Shown here piece by piece: positions 51,179 through 61,098 of a stretch of 64,000 nucleotides of DNA. A program made the translations under genes and the position numbers. This DNA comes from Palsa-870 sp035937155 (GTDB lineage: Bacteria; Chloroflexota; Dormibacteria; Dormibacterales; Dormibacteraceae). The stretch is from the NCBI GenBank assembly GCA_035937155.1, contig DASYVJ010000036.1:16236-80235 (forward strand), written 5' to 3'. The notes beneath the pieces are model-generated. The model was not told where the DNA came from. It ran no database searches and worked only from the letters and a program-made list of their open reading frames with translations. How positions within the stretch are numbered: the stretch's first letter is position 1; each line of letters begins with the position of its first letter.

Positions 51179-52272
51179 TGCTCGACCGCTGCTGTCTCTT
51201 CCCTCGCGATGAGGACCGGGTCCGTTCTCAGGGCGACACGCACGCGCGTGCCTGCCGGGCTCGCGGCTGCAGCCGACGTCGGCATTTGCGCTAGCACCGT
51301 GATGTCGCCGAGGTCGACCGTCACACGGCTCGTTGCGCCGAGGAAGGCCACGGCGATGACCGTGCCCACCAGTGGACCAGCCGCCAGGTCGCCATCGCTT
51401 GTGATGGACACGGCCTCAGGCCGGACGAGCGCTATCGCAGGGCCCTGTGCCGAGTCCGGCCGCACGAGCGGCAGCTGGGTGCCCCTGACATTTACCGTGC
51501 CGCCCTTGACGTCTCCAGGGATGCGGTTGGTCAGGCCTACGAACTCGGCGACAAACGGGGTCGCCGGCCGCGTGTAGACCAGTGTCGGCGGGCCGAGCTG
51601 CTCGATGTGCCCGGCGTTCATCACGCCGACGCGATCAGCAATGGCCAGCGCCTCTTCCTGGTCGTGGGTCACAAAGAGCGTCGTGATCCCGACCTCGAGC
51701 TGGACGCGGCGGATCTCGTCGCGCAGGCGCGAGCGCACCTTCGCGTCGAGGGCGGAAAGCGGTTCGTCGAGCAGCAACACCTTGGGCCGGATGGCGAGCG
51801 CTCGCGCCAGGGCCACGCGCTGCTGCTGGCCTCCGGAGAGCTGGACGGCGTATCGATCCGCGAATCCGGCCAGGCCGACGAGGTCGAGCATCTCGAGTGC
51901 GCGCTTCTTGCGCTCGGCGGGCCCGACCTTGCGCATCTGCAGGCCGAACGCCACGTTTTCCCAAGCAACCATATGGGGGAACAACGAGTAGGACTGGAAC
52001 ACCATCCCGACGTCACGCTTGTTCGCGGACAGGCCAGTGACGTCCTGCCCACCGATGACCACCCGGCCGCCGTCCGCCTCCTCGAGGCCCGCCAGCAAGC
52101 GCAATGCCGTGGTCTTGCCGCAGCCGGACGGTCCCAGGAGGGCGACGAGCTCGCCCGCCGCCAGAGTCAGAGAAAAATCGTTCAGAGCAGTTACGGCGCC
52201 GTATCGCCGCTGGAGATTTTCGAGGCGAACCTCAACGCCCTCGCGCGGTGTGGTTTCGACGCTGGCAGTCAT
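51175..52272 (-). CDS. ABC importer ATP-binding protein (PotA/FbpC-like)
   Basis: 365 residues from the ATG at 52272. Walker A GPSGCGKTT, signature LSGGQQQR, Walker B VLLLDEPLSALD and switch FVTHDQEEA. The C-terminal 120 residues form a TOBE-type domain (NRIPGDVKGGTVNVRG, FLGATSRVTVDLG), typical of polyamine, iron, sulfate or phosphonate importers. Overlaps the permease upstream (ATGA) and the phosphoesterase downstream (TTGA). Confidence 0.93.
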   Translation of the reverse strand: MTASVETTPREGVEVRLENLQRRYGAVTALNDFSLTLAAGELVALLGPSGCGKTTALRLLAGLEEADGGRVVIGGQDVTGLSANKRDVGMVFQSYSLFPHMVAWENVAFGLQMRKVGPAERKKRALEMLDLVGLAGFADRYAVQLSGGQQQRVALARALAIRPKVLLLDEPLSALDAKVRSRLRDEIRRVQLEVGITTLFVTHDQEEALAIADRVGVMNAGHIEQLGPPTLVYTRPATPFVAEFVGLTNRIPGDVKGGTVNVRGTQLPLVRPDSAQGPAIALVRPEAVSITSDGDLAAGPLVGTVIAVAFLGATSRVTVDLGDITVLAQMPTSAAAASPAGTRVRVALRTDPVLIAREETAAVEH

Positions 52273-53120
52273 CTCGTCCCTCCCGAGAAATCGCGGCCGA
52301 AGGTCTGCAAGAGCCGCTCTCGGGTTCGCCGGCGTCCACCCCGTTGCCCCCCCACGAAGGAGAGTGCCACGAGCAGAACGAACGCGAACAGCAGGGACGC
52401 GACCGCGACGGCGATCGAGACGCCTGCGCTGGTGCGACCGACCGAGACGATCTCCACCTGGAGGTTGGGATACAGAAGGTTGTTGGCGATCGTGTACTCG
52501 CCGAGCACGAGGGCCACCGACAGAAGACCGGCATTCAGCAAGGCCGACGATATATTCGGCACGATCACACGCCACATTACTGTGAACCAGCCTGCCCCCA
52601 GGCTGCGCGCGGCCTCCGACAGCGTCTTCACATCAATCGCCGCCAGGCCGGCGTCCAGCGAGCGGTACGCGTAGGGCAGCACCAGGATGGCGTAAGCGAG
52701 TGACAGGGTGAGGATAGAGTCGCTGAAGTTGATGCCCATCCACTGATACATCGGCGAGAAGCCGACCACGAGGACGATTGCGGGAATGGTCAGCGGAAGC
52801 AGAGAGATGCTCTCGATGACTCTGCGAAGCCTCGGCAAGCGCAACCGCACCCATACCATCGTTGGAACCAGCACCACGAGAACGCCAATAGACGTGATCA
52901 CCGCGAGCTCGAACGAGGCGACGATGCCCGCGACAAGGTCGGGATATGTGGCTATCGACTTCCAGGCGTCGAGCGTCCGCGGTGAATTCTCTCCGACACC
53001 GCGTGTGGAGAACTCGAACATGGCCCAGATCGGCCCGAGGAAAAAGGCTCCAAATAGGACGAAGGTCACGACGCGAAAGACCTGGAGCTTGGCTCGTCGC
53101 GACCCGGTCACTGCAGCCAC
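52269..53120 (-). CDS. ABC importer permease 2
   Basis: 283 residues from a GTG at 53120, six hydrophobic segments. The cytoplasmic EAA loop reads EAARSLGAGWFTVMWRVIVPNI. PotC-like partner of the permease upstream, with a 13-nt overlap. Confidence 0.9.
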   Translation of the reverse strand: MAAVTGSRRAKLQVFRVVTFVLFGAFFLGPIWAMFEFSTRGVGENSPRTLDAWKSIATYPDLVAGIVASFELAVITSIGVLVVLVPTMVWVRLRLPRLRRVIESISLLPLTIPAIVLVVGFSPMYQWMGINFSDSILTLSLAYAILVLPYAYRSLDAGLAAIDVKTLSEAARSLGAGWFTVMWRVIVPNISSALLNAGLLSVALVLGEYTIANNLLYPNLQVEIVSVGRTSAGVSIAVAVASLLFAFVLLVALSFVGGQRGGRRRTRERLLQTFGRDFSGGTR

Positions 53121-54007
53121 CTCGCGGTGCGCCGCTGGAGCACCGCGTACAGCACGCTGACGATGGCGACGATCACGATCAGCACCACCGCCTGTGCTTT
53201 TGCGAACCCGGGCTCGTGGAGGCCGACCTCACTTGTGATGGCGTTGCTGATCTGCAGCGGCAGGATCGGGCCGCCCTGGTTGATCAACGCCGCTGCAGTT
53301 GCGTAGGCGGACAGGGCGTTGGCGAACAGCAGCAGGGTCGAGCCGAGAAAGGCAGGGGCCAGCAGCGGTCCCGCGACGTATCGCCAGTAGTGCCAGGTAC
53401 CGCCCCCGAGGCTCTCGGTCGCCTCGCGCCACTGCGGTTTGATGCCGTCGACTGCGGGCAGGAAGATGAGGACCATCAGCGGGATCTGGAAGTACAGGTA
53501 GACCAACTCCAACCCGCGCAGGTCGTAGAGCCAGACGCCACTCGCGTAGTAATCGAGATGGTGCTGGGACAGGTACACATAGACGGCGCTGGCGGGACCG
53601 ATTGCAGCAATGAAGGCGAAGGCAAGGATCACGCCCCCGAACTGGGCAAGCACGCCGCATGCAGACGTGACCATGCGGCGAAAGGTGCCGCGCGGGTTGC
53701 CGGTCGCAATCGCGTAGGTCAGGAGTGCTCCAAGCACTGCGCCCCCGACCGCCGTAACCGCGGACAGGATGACGCTGCTGATGACGGCGCTGACGATGTA
53801 GGGCCGGGAGAGGTTCGCGAAGTTGGAGAGCGTCGGGCCGCCCGCGTTTGCAAAGGCACCCGCGACGATGATCACGGTTGGGAGAAACAGGAAGAGCGCG
53901 ACGTAACCGAGGAACGGGACCGCCCCGATCCAGTCAAGAGAGAGGCGCCGGCCGCCCATCATCGGGCGGCCGACGCCGGTTACAGCCGGATTGCCGGCAG
54001 CTGTCAA
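53108..54007 (-). CDS. ABC importer permease 1
   Basis: 299 residues from a TTG at 54007 that overlaps the solute-binding-protein stop (TTGA); later ATG codons near residue 16 are alternatives. Six membrane segments and an EAA loop ATESLGGGTWHYWRYVAGPLLAP. PotB-like subunit of the same importer. Confidence 0.88.
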   Translation of the reverse strand: MTAAGNPAVTGVGRPMMGGRRLSLDWIGAVPFLGYVALFLFLPTVIIVAGAFANAGGPTLSNFANLSRPYIVSAVISSVILSAVTAVGGAVLGALLTYAIATGNPRGTFRRMVTSACGVLAQFGGVILAFAFIAAIGPASAVYVYLSQHHLDYYASGVWLYDLRGLELVYLYFQIPLMVLIFLPAVDGIKPQWREATESLGGGTWHYWRYVAGPLLAPAFLGSTLLLFANALSAYATAAALINQGGPILPLQISNAITSEVGLHEPGFAKAQAVVLIVIVAIVSVLYAVLQRRTARWLQ

Positions 54008-55125
54008 GAAATGGCGGCTGCCCAGTGGGCGGCCAGGTACGTCTTCGCTGCGGTGGCCTGGTCAGGGGTGAGGCGTATCGGCGTGCCGTTGGCGGGCGGC
54101 AGCGCAGCGGCGGCTGCCGCGTCGATCTTCCCAGATGTCGTCATGGCCGCCATGCGGACCGGTCGAGCGAGGCCCTTCAGCCACAGATTCTGGCCCTCGT
54201 TGGAGTACAGGTACTCCTCCCACAACCGCGCCGCGGCGGGGTGGGGCGCCGTCTTGCTGACGGCCTGCGCGTAGAAGTCGAGGAGGATCGCGTTCGATGG
54301 GACGAACACCTTCCAGGTCGGAACGTCGGTGCCGTGGGTCGCCGACAGGTAGTCCCAGTCAAGCACGACGGGGGTGGTTCCGTTCTTCACGGTTGCAGTC
54401 GTCGCCTGCACCGGCACGAAGTTGCCCTTCACCTTCAGCTGGTGGAAGAAGTCCACTCCCTTGCTGATGTCGTCTACCGAGCCGCCGTTGGCCAGCGAGG
54501 CCATCATCACGCCGTTCAGTGCGGCGTTTGCCTTGGTCGGGTCGCCGTTGAGCGCGACCTTACCCTTGAAGCCGGAGCCGAGCAGGTCTGCCACGGACGT
54601 GACGGCCGGTACCTTGCTCGAGTCGTAGCCGATCGACATGTAGCCGCCGTAATCCTGGAACCAGAGCCCGGTCGCTTCCTTCTGGGCGGCGAGGATGTCA
54701 TTCCACGTCGCGACCTTGTAAGGGGCGAAGAGGGTGGTGTTCGCAAGAGCAACCGACATGCCGATGTCGAGCACGTCCGGGGCGCGGCTGCTGGCGCCGA
54801 GCTGCTGGACGGCGTTGACCTCGTCCTGGCTGCTGCCGGTGGGGTTGTCGGATGTGATCTTGATGTTCGGGTACTTCGCCGCGAATCCATCGAGGACAGC
54901 GCCGTAGTTCGCCCAGTCGCGAGGTAGCGCGATCACGTTGAGCTTGCCTTCGGCATTTGCCGCGGCTTCCAAGCCGGACATGCCACCACAATCGGCGACC
55001 GACGCCGCGGTCTTGGCGCTCGTGCACGAGGCGGTTCCGCCGCCGCTCGAGCTACCACAAGCCGCCACCAGAACCAACGCCACCACGGCAAGGCCGAGCT
55101 GACGCATCGGACTGATCCACTTCAT
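54004..55125 (-). CDS. extracellular solute-binding lipoprotein of the ABC importer
   Basis: 373 residues from the ATG at 55125 behind GGGGAAGGAAC. Signal peptide MRQLGLAVVALVLVAAC with a lipobox Cys, then a Gly/Ser linker. The mature part has the periplasmic-binding pattern of the PotD/iron/2-aminoethylphosphonate group (LNVIALPRDWANYGAVLDGFAAKYPNIKI). Its ligand cannot be told from sequence; polyamine, phosphonate and quaternary amine are options. Confidence 0.9.
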   Translation of the reverse strand: MKWISPMRQLGLAVVALVLVAACGSSSGGGTASCTSAKTAASVADCGGMSGLEAAANAEGKLNVIALPRDWANYGAVLDGFAAKYPNIKITSDNPTGSSQDEVNAVQQLGASSRAPDVLDIGMSVALANTTLFAPYKVATWNDILAAQKEATGLWFQDYGGYMSIGYDSSKVPAVTSVADLLGSGFKGKVALNGDPTKANAALNGVMMASLANGGSVDDISKGVDFFHQLKVKGNFVPVQATTATVKNGTTPVVLDWDYLSATHGTDVPTWKVFVPSNAILLDFYAQAVSKTAPHPAAARLWEEYLYSNEGQNLWLKGLARPVRMAAMTTSGKIDAAAAAALPPANGTPIRLTPDQATAAKTYLAAHWAAAIS

Positions 55126-55242
55126 GTTCCTTCCCCTTCTAGACACGGTCGGCGCCACACAGGCGACCAATATGCACAGGAAATATTGCTCCCGACCTGC
55201 CTGCGTTGCAAGGACGGAGAATGCTTGCCAGGTTGATTTTGG

Positions 55243-56043
55243 TTAGCCCGCCGTTAATGCGCTCCTGCTAGGGCGGTAGCCCAGGCGCCGGGAAAGGTCG
55301 GCCGCCGCGGCAGTGGTCGCCTGGATCAGCTCCGGCCGGCTTCCAGCTCGCAGGCGGTGCGAGGGCCCCGAGACGTCCAGGGCGGCGACGACCTCGCCGC
55401 TTGCCGCGTACACCGGTGCGGCGATCGCGTCGAGGCCGACCTCGAGCTCCTCGTATGTGCGCGCGAAACCATCCGTCACCGCTCCGTCCAGCTGCCCCTC
55501 GAGCTCGCTTCGGTTCGTGATCGTGTGGGGGCTCGAGCGCTCGAGGAGGCGCCCGAGCAGGCGCTCTCGGACCGCGGCCGGCGCGAAGGCAAGGATGACC
55601 TTCCCGCTGGCGGTGCAGTGAACAGGGGTGCGCCGGCCAAGCCAGTTGACGCTAACCACGGAGGTCGAGGCGGTCGCCTGCTCGATCGGCACGATCTCAT
55701 CGCCCGCGAGCACGTCCAGGGTTACCGTCTCACCCAGCAACCCGGCGAGGCCCTCACACACAGGCCGGGCGATGGTGCGCAGGTCGGATTCGCCAGTGAC
55801 CACGCTGGCCAGTTGCGGCAGCCGGCGGCCCAGGCGGTACTTGGCACTCTTGGGGTCACGCTCCACGAGGGCGTGGCGCTCAAGGGTCCCGAGCAGGCGA
55901 AGCGCCGTCGACCGGTGCACATTCAGCTCGCGGGAGATCTCGGCGCCGGTGCGCCAACCTCCCTGGGCCAGCAGGTCCAGGATGGTCACCGCCCGCTCGA
56001 CCGAGCGAACCACCCCTGGGTCTCGCGCCGCCTCGTTGCTCAC
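55243..56043 (-). CDS. IclR-family transcriptional regulator
   Basis: 266 residues from a GTG at 56043. N-terminal winged HTH (SVERAVTILDLLAQGG, EISRELNVHRSTALRLLGTLE), then the effector domain with VHCTASGKVILAF and the RTYEELEVGLDAIAAPV block. It is divergent from the corrinoid methyl-transfer operon and upstream of the ABC importer, so it could control either. Confidence 0.93.
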   Translation of the reverse strand: MSNEAARDPGVVRSVERAVTILDLLAQGGWRTGAEISRELNVHRSTALRLLGTLERHALVERDPKSAKYRLGRRLPQLASVVTGESDLRTIARPVCEGLAGLLGETVTLDVLAGDEIVPIEQATASTSVVSVNWLGRRTPVHCTASGKVILAFAPAAVRERLLGRLLERSSPHTITNRSELEGQLDGAVTDGFARTYEELEVGLDAIAAPVYAASGEVVAALDVSGPSHRLRAGSRPELIQATTAAAADLSRRLGYRPSRSALTAG

Positions 56044-56047
56044 GGCG

Positions 56048-56091
56048 CAACATTACGCTTGCCAGCCTCCCTGCCGGAGGGTAAAATGTTG
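56048..56091. promoter_or_regulatory. inverted repeat in the IclR/corrinoid divergent region
   Basis: CAACATT (56048-56054) and AATGTTG (56085-56091), 30 nt apart, flank the corrinoid operon promoter; the second arm overlaps its -10 box. Candidate site for the IclR regulator. Confidence 0.45.
56059..56087 (+). promoter_or_regulatory. promoter of the corrinoid methyl-transfer operon
   Basis: TTGCCA, exactly 17 nt, TAAAAT. It would give a leader of about 100 nt containing a REP-like hairpin and two tandem 15-nt repeats before the ATG at 56195. Confidence 0.7.
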
Positions 56092-56126
56092 GACCCTGAG
56101 CATCTGTTGAGCGATGCGCAACAGTC

Positions 56127-56152
56127 CCCTCGCCCGCGCCAGCGGGAGAGGG
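56127..56152. repeat. REP-like palindrome in the corrinoid operon leader
   Basis: CCCTC-g-CCCGC, loop GCCA, GCGGG-a-GAGGG: a 10-bp stem with one mismatch. GGTTAGGGTGAGGG follows. Similar to the palindromes at 15160 and 60253. Confidence 0.65.
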
Positions 56153-56163
56153 TTAGGGTGAGG

Positions 56164-56193
56164 GTCGACGGAGAAGAAGTCGACGGAGAAGAT
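56164..56193 (+). repeat. tandem 15-nt repeat carrying duplicated ribosome-binding sites
   Basis: GTCGACGGAGAAGAA is followed by GTCGACGGAGAAGAT. Each copy has a GGAGAA Shine-Dalgarno-like core; the second ends one base before the ATG of the corrinoid protein. Confidence 0.7.
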
Positions 56194-56194
56194 A

Positions 56195-56917
<723 letters not shown>

Positions 56918-56923
56918 CGGCTG

Positions 56924-57811
<888 letters not shown>

Positions 57812-57816
57812 GCGGG

Positions 57817-59643
57817 ATGATCCAGCGCAAGCTCGAGGTCCGCTACCTGCCCTTCGACCGGACCACGCGCGTCCCGCCCGGCACGACATTGTTCAGCGCC
57901 GCGCACTGGATCGGTCTGCCCATCGACTCGACATGTGGTGGGCGTGGCACGTGCGGCAAGTGCAAGGTGCGGGTGGTCGAAGGTCGCACGGACGCCGAAA
58001 CCGCCGACCATCGATTGCTTCGTCCAACGGAGATAGAAGACGGATGGCGACTCTCCTGCCAGGCGCGCATCTACGAGGACATGACTTGCGAAGTGCCTCA
58101 GCTGCTGCGCGTTCCCAAGGCGGCGACCATGGGGCTGGGACGTCTGGTCATCCTCGACCCCAACGTGCGCAAGGTCTACCTCGAGCTGGCCGAACCGACG
58201 CTTGAGGACCAGCGCAGCGACGCGCTGCGATTGAAAGAGGCGCTCACGGAGGAAGGCCACGACATGGTGGCCGGCGTCCCGGTGCTGCGCACGCTGCCCT
58301 CGGTGCTTCGCGAGGCCGGGTTTCGCGTCACCGCCGTCCTCGCTGGCGAGCACCTGGTCGCGATAGAGCCCGGCGACACGACTGGCGAGTGCTTCGGAGT
58401 CGCATTCGACGTCGGCACGACCACGCTCGTCGGCACGCTTATGAACCTGCGGACCGGTATGGCTGCCTCGGTGCTGTCGACGCTCAACGGCCAGGCCCCG
58501 TTCGGCGCGGACGTCATCTCTCGAATCAGCCATGGCATGAACGGGCCGGATTCGATTCGCGAGCTGCAAAACGCCGTGGTCTCGACCATGAACGGCATCC
58601 TCACCGCCCTCTACAACGAAACAGGCGTGTCGCCTGGCCGGACCTATGAAGCCGTCGCGGTCGGCAACGCCACGATGCTGCACCTGCTTTTCGGTATCGA
58701 TCCCAGCCCGCTCGCGGTGATGCCATTCACACCTGCGTTCATGGAACCGCTTAGCGTCCTCGCCAGCGATGTCGGCCTGGAGATCCACCCGCGCGGCTAC
58801 ATCCAGACTCTGCCGGCACTTGGCGCATATGTCGGGGCCGACATCGTCGCCGGCGTTCTCGCGACCGGGATCGTCCGCGAGGACAAGATGCGTGTCTTCG
58901 TGGACGTTGGCACGAACGGCGAGATCGTGCTGGGCAATGGCCAGCGCGCGCTCGCGACGGCGGCACCTGCCGGACCGGCGTTCGAGGGCAGCCAGATCCG
59001 CTGCGGTATGCGCGCGACAGACGGGGCGATCGAGGGCGTTCAGCTGGGTGACACGGTCGAGCTGCAGGTCATCGGGGGCGACGTGCCGCCGGAGGGTATC
59101 TGCGGCTCGGGGCTGGTCGACGCGGTGGCGCAGCTTCTCCTCGCAGGCCTGCTCGACCACTCGGGCCGCATGAAGACCGCCGGCGACGTGCCCGGTCACC
59201 CCCTGCACGACCGGCTGATCGACGTGGACGGCATCCGAGCCTTCCTGCTCGCCGACGGCGTCTACCTCACGCAGAAGGACATCCGCGAGCTGCAGTTCGC
59301 AAAGGGATCGATCGCGACGGGAATCAAAGTGCTGATGGACATCCTCGGCATCGAGACCAAGGACCTCGATGAGGTCCTGCTCGGCGGTTCGTTCGGCTCC
59401 TATCTGAACCCGGAGAGCGCCAAGATCATCGGCCTTGTGCCGCCGGTGGACGTCGACCGAATCATCGCGGTCGGCAACTCGGCGGGCGAGGGAGCGAAGA
59501 TCGCGCTCCTCTCCTACCGCGAGCGGCAGGTCGCGTTCGAGCTGCCCGCGCGCATCGAGTACATCGAGCTCTCGGGTCGGACGGATTTCAACGACGCGTT
59601 CGTCTCCGTGCTCGGCTTTCCGCATCTGGAGCTCGTCGGATGA
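57817..59643 (+). CDS. corrinoid activation protein (RACo/RamA-like, 2Fe-2S + ASKHA domain)
   Basis: 608 residues. N-terminal 2Fe-2S domain with Cys40, Cys46, Cys49 (CGGRGTCGKC) and a fourth Cys in RLSCQARI. The C-terminal ATPase half (DUF4445) shows GVAFDVGTTTLVG, FVDVGTNGEIVLG, ICGSGLVDAVA and LLGGSFGSYLNPESA. It uses ATP to reduce Co(II) corrinoid back to Co(I) when the cofactor is oxidised by accident. 5 nt after the methyltransferase gene. Confidence 0.93.
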   Translation: MIQRKLEVRYLPFDRTTRVPPGTTLFSAAHWIGLPIDSTCGGRGTCGKCKVRVVEGRTDAETADHRLLRPTEIEDGWRLSCQARIYEDMTCEVPQLLRVPKAATMGLGRLVILDPNVRKVYLELAEPTLEDQRSDALRLKEALTEEGHDMVAGVPVLRTLPSVLREAGFRVTAVLAGEHLVAIEPGDTTGECFGVAFDVGTTTLVGTLMNLRTGMAASVLSTLNGQAPFGADVISRISHGMNGPDSIRELQNAVVSTMNGILTALYNETGVSPGRTYEAVAVGNATMLHLLFGIDPSPLAVMPFTPAFMEPLSVLASDVGLEIHPRGYIQTLPALGAYVGADIVAGVLATGIVREDKMRVFVDVGTNGEIVLGNGQRALATAAPAGPAFEGSQIRCGMRATDGAIEGVQLGDTVELQVIGGDVPPEGICGSGLVDAVAQLLLAGLLDHSGRMKTAGDVPGHPLHDRLIDVDGIRAFLLADGVYLTQKDIRELQFAKGSIATGIKVLMDILGIETKDLDEVLLGGSFGSYLNPESAKIIGLVPPVDVDRIIAVGNSAGEGAKIALLSYRERQVAFELPARIEYIELSGRTDFNDAFVSVLGFPHLELVG

Positions 59644-60284
59644 GCGCCGCCACCGCGTTGGTCATGTGCGGCGCGCTCGGACGCGAGGTCAAGGAAATCG
59701 TCGACCGGCGCGGGTGGGACGTGGACATGTATGGGGTCTCTGCGCTGCTGCACCTCTACCCGTCGCGCATCGTCGACGAGTTGCGCGTGAAGCTATACGA
59801 GCTGCGGCCCCGCTACGAGAAGTTGGTGGTCGTCTATGGCGATTGCGGGACCACAGGCAAGCTGGAGCCGCTGCTTGAGGAGGTCGGGGCGTCGCGCCTG
59901 CGCGGGCCGCACTGCTACGAGATGTTCGCGGGGGAGGAGCGGTTTCGTCGGGTGTCGGAAGACAAGCCCGGCACTTTTTTCCTCACCGACTGGCTCGTGC
60001 GCAACTTCGACCGCGCCGTCGTGCGCGGACTGGGCCTGGACCGTGACCCGGAGCTGAAGTCGATGGTCTTCGGCAACTACGAGGCGCTGATGTACCTGAG
60101 GCAGGTGCCGAATCCTCGGCTGGCGGAGAAGGCCCAGAAAATCGCCGACTATTTGGCTCTTCCTCTCGAGATAGTCGACGTCGGGCTTGGCGAGCTCGAG
60201 GACCGGTTGGCTGAGCTCGTTGAGACACCAGCGCCGCCGCCCCCCACCCCAGCCCTCCCCCTGACGGGGGAGGGGGTGCGTTAA
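59640..60284 (+). CDS. DUF1638 family protein
   Basis: 214 residues, start overlapping the activase stop by 4 nt. The DUF1638 core VVVYGDCGTTGKLEPLL and GPHCYEMFAGEERF carries conserved Cys and His that could bind a metal. Such proteins often sit next to MttB/corrinoid genes but have no proven role. The last about 17 residues (APPPPTPALPLTGEGVR) come from a REP-like palindrome that runs through the stop region. Confidence 0.82.
   Translation: MSAATALVMCGALGREVKEIVDRRGWDVDMYGVSALLHLYPSRIVDELRVKLYELRPRYEKLVVVYGDCGTTGKLEPLLEEVGASRLRGPHCYEMFAGEERFRRVSEDKPGTFFLTDWLVRNFDRAVVRGLGLDRDPELKSMVFGNYEALMYLRQVPNPRLAEKAQKIADYLALPLEIVDVGLGELEDRLAELVETPAPPPPTPALPLTGEGVR
60253..60274. repeat. REP-like palindrome at the 3' end of the DUF1638 gene
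   Basis: CCCTCCCCC-TGAC-GGGGGAGGG, perfect 9-bp stem. It is translated as the terminal Pro-rich tail of the DUF1638 protein and lies 9 nt before the next start. Confidence 0.75.
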
Positions 60285-60565
60285 TGGCTCAATTCCAAGT
60301 TATGTATTGGAAGCACATTCCTTCTCAGGTGATGGCTTGGGTGGGAGAAGCCAAGTTCAAGCGCATGCTCCCGGACTACTTCCAGGCGGCGATCGACGCC
60401 TACGCGATGAAGGACGGGTCGACCGACATGGACGCCTACCTCGAGGGATGGAGCCGGGGACCTGTAGAGGAGCGTGCGGGGACTCCGGAACAGGTGATCA
60501 ACGCCGTCGTCGAAGAGCTGACAGCGGCCAATCCGCGCGCCAAGCTCATGAATCCTGAGGCCTGA
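60284..60565 (+). CDS. small conserved protein, PF13769 ('virulence factor') type
   Basis: 93 residues, its ATG overlapping the DUF1638 stop (TAATG). The pattern VMYWKHIPSQVMAWVGEAKFKRMLPDYFQAAID, then MDAYLEGWSRG, matches from memory small proteins named 'virulence factor' that occur beside DUF1638, MTHFR and methyltransferase genes. The name is historical; function is unknown. Its stop overlaps the convergent cyclodeaminase gene by 20 nt. Confidence 0.7.
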   Translation: MAQFQVMYWKHIPSQVMAWVGEAKFKRMLPDYFQAAIDAYAMKDGSTDMDAYLEGWSRGPVEERAGTPEQVINAVVEELTAANPRAKLMNPEA

Positions 60566-61079
60566 CCGAGAGCGCCAGCCCACTCGCCTTTCGCGCGAGC
60601 TGCCCAGCCTCGGCCAATCGCGGATCGTCGACCCCATCGCCGACGTTGACCGCGATAAGAGTGAACCCCGACTCTGCGGCCGCTGCAGCGAGCGTTGCCG
60701 CGACGACTGCGTCTGCCCGCAGGTTGGGGTTGCCGCGATTCGCGAGCTGGACCGCCAGGTCGACCACCTCGGCGGCGGCCCGCGTCATCCGCAGCGGGAC
60801 GTCGACGGTGCGAGCGTGAGCCGTCTCGACTTCCGTACGTGAACGCACCGCGTCAACGAATGCCAGGTACGCCTGCGCATCCTCTTCGATGAGCTCGAAG
60901 GTCTCCATCCGCAGAGCAGTTGCGCGCTCGAGCGCGGCCGGCGCTCCTTCCCATTGCTTGGTAGAGAGTCTTGCCGACTTTTCGACCAGTGCCGCCGCAG
61001 CCGCGACCACTGCGCCGCACGCTGAACCGCTGGCCGGCGCCGGCTCCTTGGAAGCGATCTTCTCCAGTAGATAGCTCAA
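60546..61079 (-). CDS. cyclodeaminase/cyclohydrolase family protein (FTCD C-terminal / FchA-like)
   Basis: 177 residues from a TTG at 61079. It opens LLEKIASKEPAPASGSACGAVVAA, the family's signature (ASKxPAPGGGS), and is all helical, including ANRGNPNLRADAVVAATLAAAA. Members are formimidoyl-THF cyclodeaminase or methenyl-THF cyclohydrolase. Next to methyl-transfer genes the cyclohydrolase role (FchA), turning methenyl-THF into formyl-THF, is more likely. It follows the MttB-family gene by 19 nt. Confidence 0.85.
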   Translation of the reverse strand: MSYLLEKIASKEPAPASGSACGAVVAAAAALVEKSARLSTKQWEGAPAALERATALRMETFELIEEDAQAYLAFVDAVRSRTEVETAHARTVDVPLRMTRAAAEVVDLAVQLANRGNPNLRADAVVAATLAAAAAESGFTLIAVNVGDGVDDPRLAEAGQLARKASGLALSVRPQDS

Positions 61080-61098
61080 GCGAGCGAGGCTCCGATCC

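Noticed and set aside
55126..55242. Promoter for the binding-protein operon (TTGCAA with CAATAT at 17 nt)
   Set aside because: The -10 match is too poor to list; only the ribosome site before 55125 is convincing.
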